Shown here piece by piece: positions 35,532 to 46,200 of a stretch of 64,000 nucleotides of DNA. Under the pieces are notes generated by a model. That model had not been told where the DNA came from and did not search any database. It worked only from the letters and a program-made list of their open reading frames with translations. The stretch spans positions 8,510 to 72,509 of the forward strand of contig CAYWSL010000007.1 of NCBI GenBank assembly GCA_964460665.1, read 5' to 3'. The position numbers were made by a program, and so were the translations under genes. Source of the stretch: K23-9 sp964460665. Lineage in GTDB: Bacteria > Planctomycetota > Planctomycetia > Pirellulales > Pirellulaceae. Each line of letters starts with the position of its first letter. Within the stretch, counting starts at the first letter, position 1.

Positions 35532-36469
35532 TTTTCGCCATTATGTTGTTCATCATCGGACTGTCGTTGAGTGCGTTTTTTAGTGGTACGGAGACCGGCC
35601 TCTACCGAGTTTCGCGGACACGCTTGGTATTGGATGGACTAAGTGGATCACGTGCTGGCAAAGGTATGGTCTGGTTGCTGAATCACCCAGCGATCTTTGT
35701 GGCGACCACGTTGGTCGGGAATAACGTCGCGAACTTTCTAACCAGTTTTGCGATCGTGACCCTGGTAGCACACGTATTCGGGAACAGTTCAACAGCGGAA
35801 TTGCTTGGCCCAATTTTGATGACGCCGCTTGTTTTCGTTTTGGGCGAACTGTTGCCCAAATACCTGTTCTATCACGCGCCTTACAAGTTATTGACCGCTA
35901 CGCGTCCGATGGTCTTGTTGGCCACCGTGCTGTTTTCACCGATTTCGATCGTGTTGGGATTGCTGGGACGTGTGTTGATGATGATTACTGGTCAAACGCC
36001 ATTTCGATTGCGTTTGGCGATGGCACGCGGAGAACTAGACCAAGTCCTGCAAGCCGGGGAAGAAGCCGGAGTGCTGAAGTCGGGACAGCGGTCACTCGCC
36101 AGGCAATTGTTTGACGCGGGAAATCAACCTGCCGTGAAGTTCGGTGTGCCGCCGGATCGTTTGCCGATCGTCGATGTGCCGTTTGACGCGAAGGAAGCCG
36201 CACGTGAGGCGCGTCGGCGCAATCATCCGATCGTGTTGGTTCGCAAGAAAGAACAGATTATCGGCTTTCTGCGTTTTGCCGATCTATTCCGTGATGAACC
36301 GATCACCAAGCCCAGGCCGATCGTGAAAGGCAGCTGGACCGACCGGCACTTAAAGGTGCTGCTACAGCTGTACGATGGAGGCAGCGAAGTCGCTGTGTTG
36401 TTCGACGACGCAGGCAAAATGCGATACGTCGTGACGCGTCGCCAATTATTGCAGCCGTTGGTGAAGTAA
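35528..36469 (+). CDS. DUF21/CNNM-family membrane protein
   Basis: From the ATG at 35528, which overlaps the previous stop, it has 313 residues. The DUF21 domain (about 1-185) starts with LSLSAFFSGTETGLYRVSRT and includes LGELLPKYLFYHAPYKLL. The CBS region is reduced: DVPFDAKEAAREARRRNHPI and VLFDDAGKMRYVVTRRQLLQ are seen, and the CorC_HlyC domain is absent. The pair of linked paralogues suggests a heteromeric ion exporter. An earlier in-frame ATG at 35468 lies inside the previous gene and is unlikely. Confidence 0.88.
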   Translation: MIFAIMLFIIGLSLSAFFSGTETGLYRVSRTRLVLDGLSGSRAGKGMVWLLNHPAIFVATTLVGNNVANFLTSFAIVTLVAHVFGNSSTAELLGPILMTPLVFVLGELLPKYLFYHAPYKLLTATRPMVLLATVLFSPISIVLGLLGRVLMMITGQTPFRLRLAMARGELDQVLQAGEEAGVLKSGQRSLARQLFDAGNQPAVKFGVPPDRLPIVDVPFDAKEAAREARRRNHPIVLVRKKEQIIGFLRFADLFRDEPITKPRPIVKGSWTDRHLKVLLQLYDGGSEVAVLFDDAGKMRYVVTRRQLLQPLVK

Positions 36470-36536
36470 CGCGGACGGTGAAAGTTGGTTGCTTGCCACC
36501 TCTCCCGCGCCTGAGAGCCGGGAATCTTCAACCCGC

Positions 36537-37283
36537 TCAATTATTTTCGTCGGATTCGATCAAACCGTCTCGCAACCGGATCACTCGTTTTGCTCGCGCG
36601 GCGACTTCGTCTTCGTGAGTGATCATGACGATAGTTTTGCCGTCTTCGTTTAGCTCTTCGAATAGATCGAGCACTTCGTTGGTTGTCTTGGAGTCCAAAT
36701 TTCCGGTCGCTTCGTCGGCCAGGATAAAATAGGGATCGTTGACTAAACTGCGAGCGATGGCAACGCGTTGTTGTTGGCCGCCCGATAATTCGGTGGGGCG
36801 GTGGTAAAGACGGTCGCCCAAACCCACTTTCTCTGCCAATTGTTGGCATTTCTGTTTTGCGTCTTTGCCAATCAAACCTTGGTACTGCAATGGAACCTTG
36901 ATGTTCTCCAAGACATTCAGCTGTTGAAGCAAATTGTACGACTGAAAAACGAATCCGATTCGTCGGCCGCGAATTCGCGACAACTGAAAGTCGGTGATTT
37001 TTGAAACGTCATCACCTGCCAGTAAGTATTTACCACTTGTGGGACGATCCAAGCATCCCAGCACATTCAACAACGTGCTCTTGCCAGATCCCGATGGTCC
37101 CATGATTGCAATGTATTCGCCGACCTGCACGTCGAATGTAACACTTCGCAAGGCATGAACTGTCTCGCCAGCCAGAAAGTAGGTTCGAAACAAATCTTCG
37201 ACACGAAACGCGTAGTCTCCTGTATCGGTTTGTTGCTGATCTGTTTGCGGGCTTTGGCGCCGCTGCCGAAATTCGCTACTCAT
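36537..37283 (-). CDS. ABC transporter ATPase, MacB/LolD type
   Basis: A 248-residue ATPase with Walker A GPSGSGKSTLL, the Q-loop GFVFQSYNLL, the ABC signature LSGGQQQRVAIARSL and Walker B FILADEATGNLD. The H-loop His is in IVMITHEDE. It has the length and sequence style of the MacB/LolD/FtsE class, which powers periplasm-facing mechanotransmission. It is the last gene of the leftward efflux locus and overlaps the permease gene by 8 bp. Confidence 0.96.
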   Translation of the reverse strand: MSSEFRQRRQSPQTDQQQTDTGDYAFRVEDLFRTYFLAGETVHALRSVTFDVQVGEYIAIMGPSGSGKSTLLNVLGCLDRPTSGKYLLAGDDVSKITDFQLSRIRGRRIGFVFQSYNLLQQLNVLENIKVPLQYQGLIGKDAKQKCQQLAEKVGLGDRLYHRPTELSGGQQQRVAIARSLVNDPYFILADEATGNLDSKTTNEVLDLFEELNEDGKTIVMITHEDEVAARAKRVIRLRDGLIESDENN

Positions 37284-38601
37284 GACGCAGTGCCTCGATG
37301 GGATCTAAGTACGCCGCTTTTCTTGCGGGATACACTCCGAACAAAACGCCCACTCCCAACGAAATCGCTAGCGAAAGGACAACCGACCACATTGCGATGC
37401 GAGGCTCCAGCGAGTGCACAATGGGTGGCAATGCATCGGGCGAAATAGCAGTGATCGCGCGCTTTAAAAATCGAAAAACCGGCCCCACCGAGAGCCCAAA
37501 CAGTACACCCATTAGGCCTCCGCTGGCCGTCAGCACAACTGTCTCGATCAAGAACTGGCCAATGATGTCGCTGCGTGTTGCCCCAAGTGCTCGACGAACC
37601 CCGATTTCGCGAGTTCGCTCGGTGACGGTCGCCAACATGATGTTCATGATCCCGATACCACCGACCAACAGCGAGATACCGGCGATCACAACTAGCAATA
37701 CGTTGAACATCGTTCGCGTTCGTTCGGCTTGACGAAGTAATTCGCGGGGCACGACGACGGCATAGTCTTCTTTTTCGTGGTATTTTCGCAGCAAGGTCTC
37801 GATGATCTGTGCGGTTTCATCCACGTCTTCGATATCGTTGACTTCGACCGTGATCTGGCTTAATTCAACGTCTTCGCCGGTGAAATTGAACCCTCGGCCG
37901 CCGCCAACTCGTTTCATCACAAGGTCGCCGACCCGTTGCCGAAGCGTCTGCAACGGGATGTAGGCGTCCAAGTTATAGTCGCGTGAATCAAGACTGCCAC
38001 CGATCGCAGCCGACGCTGTGCGGTCTTTGGTCTGTCCGATGACTGTATAAAATTCGCTGCCAACCCAAATCGCACGCCCGATGGGGTTCTCATAAGGAAA
38101 CAGTCTTTTGGCGGTGTCGTTCGCCAACACAATGACTTTCTTGCCCCGGTCGCGTCGGGAAAGCCAACGCCCGCGACCAATTTGCAGTCGGTTCAGTTCC
38201 AGATACTCTTCGACACAACCAACCAGTTTTGAATCAGCGGTGCGGTCATCCAAGCGAAGTTCAAACTTCAGCTCGCGCATCGGGATGGCGCGTCGAATGT
38301 TGGGGATGTTCTCCACAATGCGTCGATAGTCCGATCGCAACAAGCCGTACGATTTGACACGCGCATTGGCGTCTTCTTCGCTCCCCGCGTTGGGTTCTTT
38401 GGTGCGAACAATCACGTTCTTTGCACCCAGTTCCAGAATCTGTTGTTGAGCGCGGTAGCTAACCCCTTCGCCCATCGCGACGAGCCAAATGACGGTCGAG
38501 GTTCCAATGAAGATCCCCAAAGCGGCCAGCCCAGCGCGCAGTTTTTGCACCAGTAGGCTTTTGATGCCAAGGTCAACCGTCTGGAAAAATTGAGCGAACA
38601 A
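37276..38601 (-). CDS. MacB/FtsX-type permease
   Basis: A 441-residue permease: one N-terminal helix (about 22-43), a large periplasmic MacB_PCD domain (about 45-300) and three C-terminal helices (about 312-335, 360-385, 408-425). Family motifs are LRAGLAALGIFIGTSTVIWL, GGIGIMNIMLATVTERTREI and GVRRALGATRSDIIGQFLIE. Together with the ATPase it forms a tripartite-type exporter of peptides, lipoproteins or drugs. It lies 83 bp after the third HlyD gene in the same direction. Confidence 0.95.
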   Translation of the reverse strand: MFAQFFQTVDLGIKSLLVQKLRAGLAALGIFIGTSTVIWLVAMGEGVSYRAQQQILELGAKNVIVRTKEPNAGSEEDANARVKSYGLLRSDYRRIVENIPNIRRAIPMRELKFELRLDDRTADSKLVGCVEEYLELNRLQIGRGRWLSRRDRGKKVIVLANDTAKRLFPYENPIGRAIWVGSEFYTVIGQTKDRTASAAIGGSLDSRDYNLDAYIPLQTLRQRVGDLVMKRVGGGRGFNFTGEDVELSQITVEVNDIEDVDETAQIIETLLRKYHEKEDYAVVVPRELLRQAERTRTMFNVLLVVIAGISLLVGGIGIMNIMLATVTERTREIGVRRALGATRSDIIGQFLIETVVLTASGGLMGVLFGLSVGPVFRFLKRAITAISPDALPPIVHSLEPRIAMWSVVLSLAISLGVGVLFGVYPARKAAYLDPIEALRHE

Positions 38602-38684
38602 AGTGGTGTGCGTTGGCTTTCTTTACTCCCGTCTGGGAGCTGAAGGAGGTTTCGGATTGCGTTTCGGACCTAGTGCATTGTCAA

Positions 38685-40112
38685 CTACCCACTAGGCTTT
38701 GCTTTGGCATTTTCTTTAGCATCTTGTTGTTCTTCTTGATCGTCTGATTCATCGACGACGGGGGCTTCGTGAGCCGACGGATTCAACAACACTTCATCGC
38801 CTTCGTTTAATCCCTGTTGCACGATCGTGAAAATATCGTTGGTGTCACCGATCTTGATTGGCTGTCGTTTGGCGCCGCTGGGCGTTTGGATCCAGCAAAA
38901 GTGTTTTTCGTCACGCTCAACGACTGCCGCTACCGGAATCAGCAAGACATCTTTATGCTGTGCGACGGTGATTTCGACGTCCGCGCTGGTGCCGGGGCGA
39001 AGTCCCTTGGTAGTTGGCAGTGTGACGATTGTGTCATAGCGAACTTGGTTTCCGGTCCACCAGCCCGCCGGTTTTGTGATCGACGCGACATCGATGACTT
39101 CACCCTGAAGTGTACGATCGGGAATCGCAACACTTGCGAACTGTCCATTCTTGACTCGTTTGACGACCGCTTCGTGTACGCCCACTTTGACTTGCATTTT
39201 CTGCAAGTCCGGCATCAGCAATAAGACTTGGTTTTGGTGGACGTTGGTGCCTTCTGAAATTGGTCCTGCTTCCCACTTGGCAGCGTTGGGATGGATCACC
39301 AATCCATCGCGTGGGGCTTTGATGACGCAGTATTGAAGTTCATCTACGGCGCGGTCTCTTCGCGAATTGTCTGCCATTGCTCTTTCGACATTGGCTTTGT
39401 GGGTTGCTGTGATCGCGGCCAATTCTCCTTTAAGCGTTTGAAGTTGCTCTTTGTAGGTATAGTTTTTCAAGACTTCCAGTTGTGTTGTTTTCAACTGTAG
39501 ATTCAGTTCCGCTTGTTCAACGGTGAACTGTTTCTCTTCGACTTCCAGTTCACTGATGTAGCCACTGCCAGCCATGACGCGTGTATGTCGCCCTCGATCT
39601 TTGGAGTTCTGAACGGCAGCTTTGGCAACCGTAACGTCTTTCTCCAGTGTCATCACTTCGCTTTGGTAACGACCCTGATCGTATTCTTCGACGGCGATTT
39701 TGGCGCGTGCGACTTGTGTAGCAGAATTATCAGCTGCGGACTGCGACCAATTGGAATATTTGGTTCTCTCATCGACTTGTTCTTGAATGAACAATGAATC
39801 CAGACGGACTAGTTCATCGCCTTTCTTGACGAAAGATCCGCTCTCGATAATCCAAAGCACGGCGTTGTGTCCGCGCACTTTTGATTTGATTTCTGTGTTC
39901 TCGGCGCTTTCAACGACGCCCTGTTCGTTGACGGTGACAAGCAGATCACCACGAGTAACACGATGAGTCATCCCGCGGCGTTCTTCGGTTCGTGTCAGGC
40001 TGCCAGCAAGGGAAACAGCCGCCCAACCAAGCGCGCACAGGATCACGACTGCGAAGGTTAGTTTGATGATTGATGACAACGCAGAATGGCGCTGGTTCGT
40101 TTCGAGTGTCAT
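38685..40112 (-). CDS. HlyD/MacA-type periplasmic adaptor (copy 3)
   Basis: A 475-residue membrane-fusion protein: N-terminal helix (about 17-38), then VNEQGVVESAENTEIKSKVR at the barrel start, a long coiled-coil hairpin (about 130-250) and the lipoyl and barrel halves after it, with MPDLQKMQVKVGVHEAVVK and the aromatic KPAGWWTGNQVRYDTIV. Clear SD (GGAG) lies 11 bases before the ATG. The intercistronic region before it carries two strong hairpins (40137-40199), so expression may differ from the upstream copies. Three adaptors share one permease in this locus. Confidence 0.92.
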   Translation of the reverse strand: MTLETNQRHSALSSIIKLTFAVVILCALGWAAVSLAGSLTRTEERRGMTHRVTRGDLLVTVNEQGVVESAENTEIKSKVRGHNAVLWIIESGSFVKKGDELVRLDSLFIQEQVDERTKYSNWSQSAADNSATQVARAKIAVEEYDQGRYQSEVMTLEKDVTVAKAAVQNSKDRGRHTRVMAGSGYISELEVEEKQFTVEQAELNLQLKTTQLEVLKNYTYKEQLQTLKGELAAITATHKANVERAMADNSRRDRAVDELQYCVIKAPRDGLVIHPNAAKWEAGPISEGTNVHQNQVLLLMPDLQKMQVKVGVHEAVVKRVKNGQFASVAIPDRTLQGEVIDVASITKPAGWWTGNQVRYDTIVTLPTTKGLRPGTSADVEITVAQHKDVLLIPVAAVVERDEKHFCWIQTPSGAKRQPIKIGDTNDIFTIVQQGLNEGDEVLLNPSAHEAPVVDESDDQEEQQDAKENAKAKPSG

Positions 40113-40136
40113 TTGTTGGTCACTCCGAAAGGGAGG

Positions 40137-40199
40137 GAATCAACCCAAGTTGATTCTGGCTCCCCTGTCCCCCAGTTTGTCTGTGGGCACAGGGGAGCC
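40137..40199 (-). other. Two adjacent strong hairpins between HlyD genes
   Basis: Hairpin 1: GGCTCCCCTGT (40158-40168) and ACAGGGGAGCC (40189-40199), a perfect 11-bp stem with a mostly paired inner loop. Hairpin 2: GAATCAAC (40137-40144) and GTTGATTC (40149-40156), 8 bp with a four-base loop. They fill the 129-bp gap between the second and third adaptor genes. No T-run follows, so I favour mRNA processing or stabilisation over termination. Confidence 0.7.
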
Positions 40200-40241
40200 A
40201 AAAACGAATCGATGTCTGTCGAACTTGCGTAGCTGAAACTC

Positions 40242-41621
40242 CTACAGCATTGATTTTGATTCATCTGATTCCTCCAACAACTGCGCTGCTTCGTCTTGTG
40301 CTTCTTGTACGTTGGCTAAGGGATTCAGAATGACACGCTCTCCCTCTTCGACTCCCTCTTCGGCCAACAGAAACATGTCGTTGCTGTCACCGACGGTTAA
40401 CGAACGACGCTCCACTTCCAACTCTCGTTGTACCCAACATGCGAAACCGTCGTTCGTTTCGATGCAAGCGGCGGCGGGGACGGATACGACATCATCGTGT
40501 CGTGCGAGGATGATCTCCACTTCGGCGCTCATCCCGGGTTTCATTCCAGCTGCCTGGGGGAGCGATACGATCGATTCGTATTTCACGACATTGCCGTTCC
40601 ACCAAGAGGCTGGTTTCGCGACCGAAGCGACAAACGTGACTTCCGCATTGATCAATTTGCGATTCAAAGTCACGTTGGCTTTCATTCCTTTTCGCACGCG
40701 GTCGATGATCGATTCATGAATCCCAACTTTGACTTGCATCTGGGTCAGGTCCGGCATCAACAACAGAGTTTGGTCTTTGCGAACCGTCGCTCCCTCTTCG
40801 ATCTCGGGCGCATCTTTCCACTCTTCGCCTTTGGGGTAGATCACCAATCCGCCGCGCTCCGCCACGATCGTGCAGTGCTCTAGTTCTTCCTGAGCCCTTT
40901 GAAGCCGTTTTTTATCGGCGAGTGCTCGTTCGACATCTGCTTTGTGAGTTGCTTCTGCGGCTTTCAGTTCGCCCTGCAGACGTACCAACTCTTCTTTCTT
41001 GGTGAAGTTTTTTAGGACGTCAATTTTTGTGTTCGTCAGTTTGACGTTCAGGTTGGCTTGTGAAACGGCGAACTCTCTTTCTTCCACCTCTAACTCGTTC
41101 GCGTACTCGCTGCGTGAAAGCATCCGTGAGTGTTTCAGTCGGTTCTTGGCGTTCAGCAACGTGGATTCGGCGACCGCAAGTTCTTTTTGCAACGACGCTA
41201 ACTCTGACACGAAACGTCCTTGTTCGTATTCCGATATGGCAAGTTTGGCTCGTTCGACATCGGCAGATGATCGGGCCACCTGAGATTCGGCCAAGTGATA
41301 GAACTTGGTCCGCTCGCTGATCTCTTCTTCGATCGCGAGGGTTTCTAGCCTTACCAGTACGTCGCCTGGCTGAACTTCTGTGCCACTTTCGATCACAAAA
41401 GTAATGGTATTGTCACCGCGAACGCGACATTTGATTTCGCTGTTGTTGGAACTTTCCAGCGTGCCTTGTTCTGTAATCGCGACGATCAGTTCGCCACGTG
41501 TGATGCTATGAGTTGACGCTGAACTGTTTACCGACGACGGTTCGACTTCGGGTAGAAACGAAAACGCCGCAAATCCGGCTGAACCAATCACAAAGATCAG
41601 CAGTACGAAGACTTTCATCAT
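40242..41621 (-). CDS. HlyD/MacA-type periplasmic adaptor (copy 2)
   Basis: A 459-residue membrane-fusion protein with an N-terminal helix (about 4-22), the barrel motif ITEQGTLESSNNSEIKCRVR, a coiled-coil hairpin (about 110-245) and the return half with MPDLTQMQVKVGIHESIIDR and KPASWWNGNVVKYESIV. It overlaps the first adaptor gene by 4 bp. It is clearly paralogous to its two neighbours, more closely to copy 1 by eye. Confidence 0.92.
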   Translation of the reverse strand: MMKVFVLLIFVIGSAGFAAFSFLPEVEPSSVNSSASTHSITRGELIVAITEQGTLESSNNSEIKCRVRGDNTITFVIESGTEVQPGDVLVRLETLAIEEEISERTKFYHLAESQVARSSADVERAKLAISEYEQGRFVSELASLQKELAVAESTLLNAKNRLKHSRMLSRSEYANELEVEEREFAVSQANLNVKLTNTKIDVLKNFTKKEELVRLQGELKAAEATHKADVERALADKKRLQRAQEELEHCTIVAERGGLVIYPKGEEWKDAPEIEEGATVRKDQTLLLMPDLTQMQVKVGIHESIIDRVRKGMKANVTLNRKLINAEVTFVASVAKPASWWNGNVVKYESIVSLPQAAGMKPGMSAEVEIILARHDDVVSVPAAACIETNDGFACWVQRELEVERRSLTVGDSNDMFLLAEEGVEEGERVILNPLANVQEAQDEAAQLLEESDESKSML

Positions 41622-43093
41622 GAATCCTCGTCGGTTTCTGATTCGTTCTGGGCTTCCTCAGGTTGCTGCGTTTGCGATAGCGTTGACTTCGCATCTTGTT
41701 CTGCTTCGTCGATCATGGCGATGGGATTCAAGATCACCTCCTCGCCTTCGTTCAGCCCCGCAACGACTTCGATAAAGATATCGTTGCTGTCGCCCAACTC
41801 CAAAATCCGTTTCTGCGGACCGTCCACTTCTTTGTTGGCGGGCTGGACCCAACAAAAACTGCCTTCTTCTGTTTCGACAACGGCGGCCACGGGGATCGTC
41901 AAAACGTCTTCGTGCACAGCCAGAATCACGTCGACTTCGGCGCTCATGCCGGGCTTGAGTCCTGCGTCCGATGGCAGTTCGATAATGGTGTCGTATTTGA
42001 CAACATTACCTGTCCACCAACCGGCCGGCCGCGTCACGGACGCAACGTCCGACACGGTCGCTTCTAAAGTGCGATCAGGTAGCGTCACGATCGCTTTCAA
42101 GCCTGGGCGAACGCGGTCGATCACGGATTCGTGAATCCCAACTTTGACTTGCATCTGTGTCAAATCAGGCATCAGCAACAACACTTGGTCCTTGCGAACC
42201 GATGCGCCTTCGGTGATGTCCGGAGTCGTTTTCCAAGACGCAGCTGACGGGTAAATCACCAGCCCGCTCTTTTCCGCGCGGATAATACAGTCATCCAGTT
42301 CTTGTGCAGCGCGGTCACGACGTTTGACTTCCATCGCCAAACCAGCTTGGTCGGCTGCAAGTTTGGATTCACTGGCGGTCTTGTTGCCATTGAGCGTTTC
42401 CATCTGCATCTTCCGCGTAAAGTCTTTCAAGACTTTTATCTCAGTCTCTTTGACTTTCAGTTCCAATTCGGCCTGAGTCACTGTGAACGCGTTGCCTTCG
42501 ACTTCCAACGCCGTCACGTATCCCTGTCGAAACAGCGACTCGGATCGTTCGTGCATTTTGCGCGCAGTGCGCAAGTTTCGTTTGTGCGCCGACAGCTCTT
42601 TCTCTAAACCCTGAAGCTGCGACCGATACCGGCCTTTTTCGTAAGCCTCGATCGCGATATTTGCCTTTTCGACGTTCGCCTGTGTCTGAGCCAGGGTGGC
42701 TTCGGCGATGAATGTGTTGGTCTTTGTCAGGCTGTGTTGTTCTTCGATGACTTTGGTGTCCAGCCGCACCAATTCCTGCCCCTTTTCGACAATCGTCCCG
42801 GCGGGCACCACGTAAGTGACCAAGCTGTAACCACGGACCTTGCACTTGATCTCGGTATTGTTGGAACTTTCCAGCGTTCCTTGTTCGGTGACCGAGACGG
42901 TTAATTTGTTGCGCGAGACCTTGTGCGATAAGAACGATTTCTTTGCTGACATTCCAGGCGAAATGGCAACCGTTGCTGCACCACCAGCGATCGCGATCAA
43001 TCCGATCAAGACAACAAGACGGACGATCCACCGATCACCAGACGGACTGGCTGGTTGGCGAGCCTCGGAGGATGGTGAAGTGGTATCGGACAT
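41618..43093 (-). CDS. HlyD/MacA-type periplasmic adaptor (copy 1)
   Basis: I prefer the ATG at 43093 (MSDTTS), giving 491 residues; the frame is open to 43117. An N-terminal helix (about 23-43) is followed by VTEQGTLESSNNTEIKCKVR, the coiled-coil hairpin (about 135-265) and the return half with MPDLTQMQVKVGIHESVIDR and RPAGWWTGNVVKYDTII. It lies 174 bp after the outer-membrane factor gene, which starts the locus. Confidence 0.9.
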   Translation of the reverse strand: MSDTTSPSSEARQPASPSGDRWIVRLVVLIGLIAIAGGAATVAISPGMSAKKSFLSHKVSRNKLTVSVTEQGTLESSNNTEIKCKVRGYSLVTYVVPAGTIVEKGQELVRLDTKVIEEQHSLTKTNTFIAEATLAQTQANVEKANIAIEAYEKGRYRSQLQGLEKELSAHKRNLRTARKMHERSESLFRQGYVTALEVEGNAFTVTQAELELKVKETEIKVLKDFTRKMQMETLNGNKTASESKLAADQAGLAMEVKRRDRAAQELDDCIIRAEKSGLVIYPSAASWKTTPDITEGASVRKDQVLLLMPDLTQMQVKVGIHESVIDRVRPGLKAIVTLPDRTLEATVSDVASVTRPAGWWTGNVVKYDTIIELPSDAGLKPGMSAEVDVILAVHEDVLTIPVAAVVETEEGSFCWVQPANKEVDGPQKRILELGDSNDIFIEVVAGLNEGEEVILNPIAMIDEAEQDAKSTLSQTQQPEEAQNESETDEDS

Positions 43094-43267
43094 GAAAACC
43101 CGCCAAGGAAAAATCAACTTGCATCAACGCGACGGTGGTTGAAGTCACTCTCATTTTAGCGAAAGTCGCCAAGATTTGGCTCACTTAGTCTGAATACATT
43201 TTGCGGCATCAAATGTATCGATCCGTAAGAAAACCTAGTTTTGACGGCATTCGTGGACAACAAACAA

Positions 43268-46200
43268 TTAGTTTCGTTCGATTGCGTCCATCTTCTCGGC
43301 CATTTGGACAACTGGTTTGGCAATGCTGTCTGGTTTCCAATTTGCTTTCACGGACTCGACCACTACCGAAGGTCGACTGGAACGTGATCTCCGCGTGGAC
43401 TTTATCGAACGATTTAGCTCGATGGGATGATTGGGTGCATCCGGTACTTCTTCTTCTGAATCGGTAGGGGGAAATACTTCTTCTGAATCGGCAGGGGGCA
43501 ACAGGTCCATTCGTTCGGCCTCTGGTGTACGCGTGCTCGCCACGCCAATGTCGGTAGAGTTTTCGATCCAGCGCCCATTGGGATCCAACTGCATCACACC
43601 AAGTTCGCGGTACAACCGCAATCGAGCAGCGTAGTAGTCGAGCCAAGCAGCCAAGAAACTGTTCTGCGAACTCTGCAGCGAACTTTGCGCACTCAACAGG
43701 TTGATTGCAGTGGTGGGATTGATTTGTGCTCGCTGGCCAGGTTGTCCTTGAGGTGGCGGTGTCAACAAAGACAATTGCGTCTGATCGACACGCCGCAGTG
43801 CGATCGTGACCGCGCGACGTTGAATCTCCAATTGCAGTCTGCGCTGGCGAAGCGTTCGCAGTAGTGCCCTAAGTCCCAATTGCAAAGCGTCGCGGGATTG
43901 AATCAAGTTACGTCGATCGCGTTGGTATTGAATTAGTGATTCACGATATCCATTTCGTTCCAACAATCGAGCCAGTGGAGCGTCGAATTCGATACCAAGT
44001 TGCAGCCTGCCGGTTCCAGCACGAAAATCGAGTGGGTTGTTTCGTGCGGTGCGGATATCGCCGCTTCCTGTAATGGTCAAGTCTGATTGTAGCGCATCGG
44101 CAGCGACTTGAATCGCACGCCAGCTATCAACCAAAGCGGCGCGGCCGTTCATAAAGTCCAACCGATTGTTTAGAGCAATCTGAAACGCGGCTTCAGGTTC
44201 AAGATCGACTTCTTGGACCGTAATGATCTCCAAACGGGCTTGAGCTGGAATCAGCGACAGTCGTTCGACTAACTGCAGATACGATTGGATCCACGCGGTC
44301 AATCCGCGAATCGTCTCGATACGATTCTTCTTGTAGCTCAATCCGCTCAAATCATCGAGTCGCTCGATGGCGACGTCCAATCCAGTTTCTCCAGACTCGA
44401 GATCTGTTATCCGTTGTTCAAGCCGCTCACGATCACGTTTGAATCGCTCCTTTTCTTCTTCGCTCATCGTCTGTTCGCGCTCTGGTGCGATCTCTTCTAG
44501 CCGCTTGAGGTCGCTCCGGGCGTCTTCAAAAAGCTCGCGAACCGGTTCGACAAACTGCTGAGCTTCCTCCAAAATTCCTGCTGGTTCGGACGACAGGTCT
44601 TGGGCGGTTGTTCGTGCAAGGACAACGCTCTTGCACAACGTTAGCATATCGGCAAGCCACTGCGAGTCCTTTTCAAGTAGCTCGTCAAGGTTGTCCTCCG
44701 TCAGATCGTCCATCAACTCTTCTAACCGCTCGGATGCTTCGGCAAATTGCTGCTCCAGTTCCTTCGTTTCTGCTGGGGAAAGCGATGCGATGATATCCAG
44801 CGACTCTCGATCAGAACTTGAGAGTTCGTCTTCGTAGTCGTCCGAGTTTTCCTTCCAATTGCTCAAGCCGCTTGGCAAGTCCTTTATCTGTCTACCGGCT
44901 GCTTCGACTAGGCTTTGCAAACGACGCAGTGCACGGTCAGCGTCAACGATATCCTGATCTAGATCTTCATCCTGCAAGTCTTCCACTTGTGCTTCGACAA
45001 ACTTGACCCGTGCAACTAAATCTGACAGTTCGCCGACTTCTCCGATTCGTTCTTGTAACTGAAGAAGTGACTCTAGCAGGGATGCGGATTTGGTTGGCAA
45101 AAGTTGAAATTGTTGAACGAGTTCTTCGTCCAAGTCGACTGGCAGGTCCGAAGGTAGACCGAGTATTTGAGTTTTGTAGTTGTCGACCGACAGTTCCAAT
45201 GAGTTGGTTTGGTCTAGCAGGTTCGCTCGGGTGACTTCGATGTTTTGGCGGAACTGGTCGACTTGAACAATGTCAATCAGTTCATTGTCGTATAACGCTT
45301 CCAGACGATCACGTGTTCGCAATTGCAATCGAAGGTTGTCTTCTGTGTTGCGGATTTGTTGTACTTGTTGCAGCAACCCAAGGTAGCCATTGACTCCGCC
45401 GAAACCAGAGAAAGACTGAAGGGTTGTGCCGCCACCGCCGCGTTGAGGACCAGTGACACCCAATTCGCCAATCAAAACTTGCGTAAAGAATCCTTGTCGA
45501 AATTGACTGTACGCGCGAAGGTTGGCAAGCAAGCGACGTTCGGTCAACGTGAGTTGTTCCAGCGCGACATCGCGACCAGCACCACGGAGCAATGGTTGAA
45601 TAAACGAAAAGTTGGCCAGTGAACTTGCCAGACTGACGTCGCGACCAGTGAACTCAAATGCGAATGAGTTGGCAAAACCCACCAGGACTTCACCAGCAGT
45701 TGCAAATCTCCTCATCGCCTGAATGTCATTGGTATTGGTGAGGCGGTTAGTTTCCGGCGTGCGGAACGGACCATTGACCATGTATTGATTTGTGACTGGG
45801 TTGAATCCAATCGATGCGGGGACGACGTCGCCTTGATGAGCATAGTCCAAAGAATTGCCACCAAAGAATTGCGTGTCCAACAAGAAACGCTGCCCCGTCA
45901 CATCCAGCGAAGTCAGGTAGAGGGTTTCCAGGTTGTTCTGATGTAATGGAGAATTGACGTAAGCCAAACGCACGGCCGAATCGACACCCAGTCTGACTTC
46001 GTTTTTGTCTGTCAGTTCGGTGTACTCGGCCAGACGCACGCGCCATTGAGGGTTTTCTAATTCAGAACGCACGCCGTTGTCACCCCAATGCTCCCATCCT
46101 TTTTTTCCATCAACACAACGCATGTATCGATTAGACGCGGGGTCGTCTTTGGGCATCGGCGAACAATCGGGATTCGTCGGATCAAAGTACCGACTGCGCG

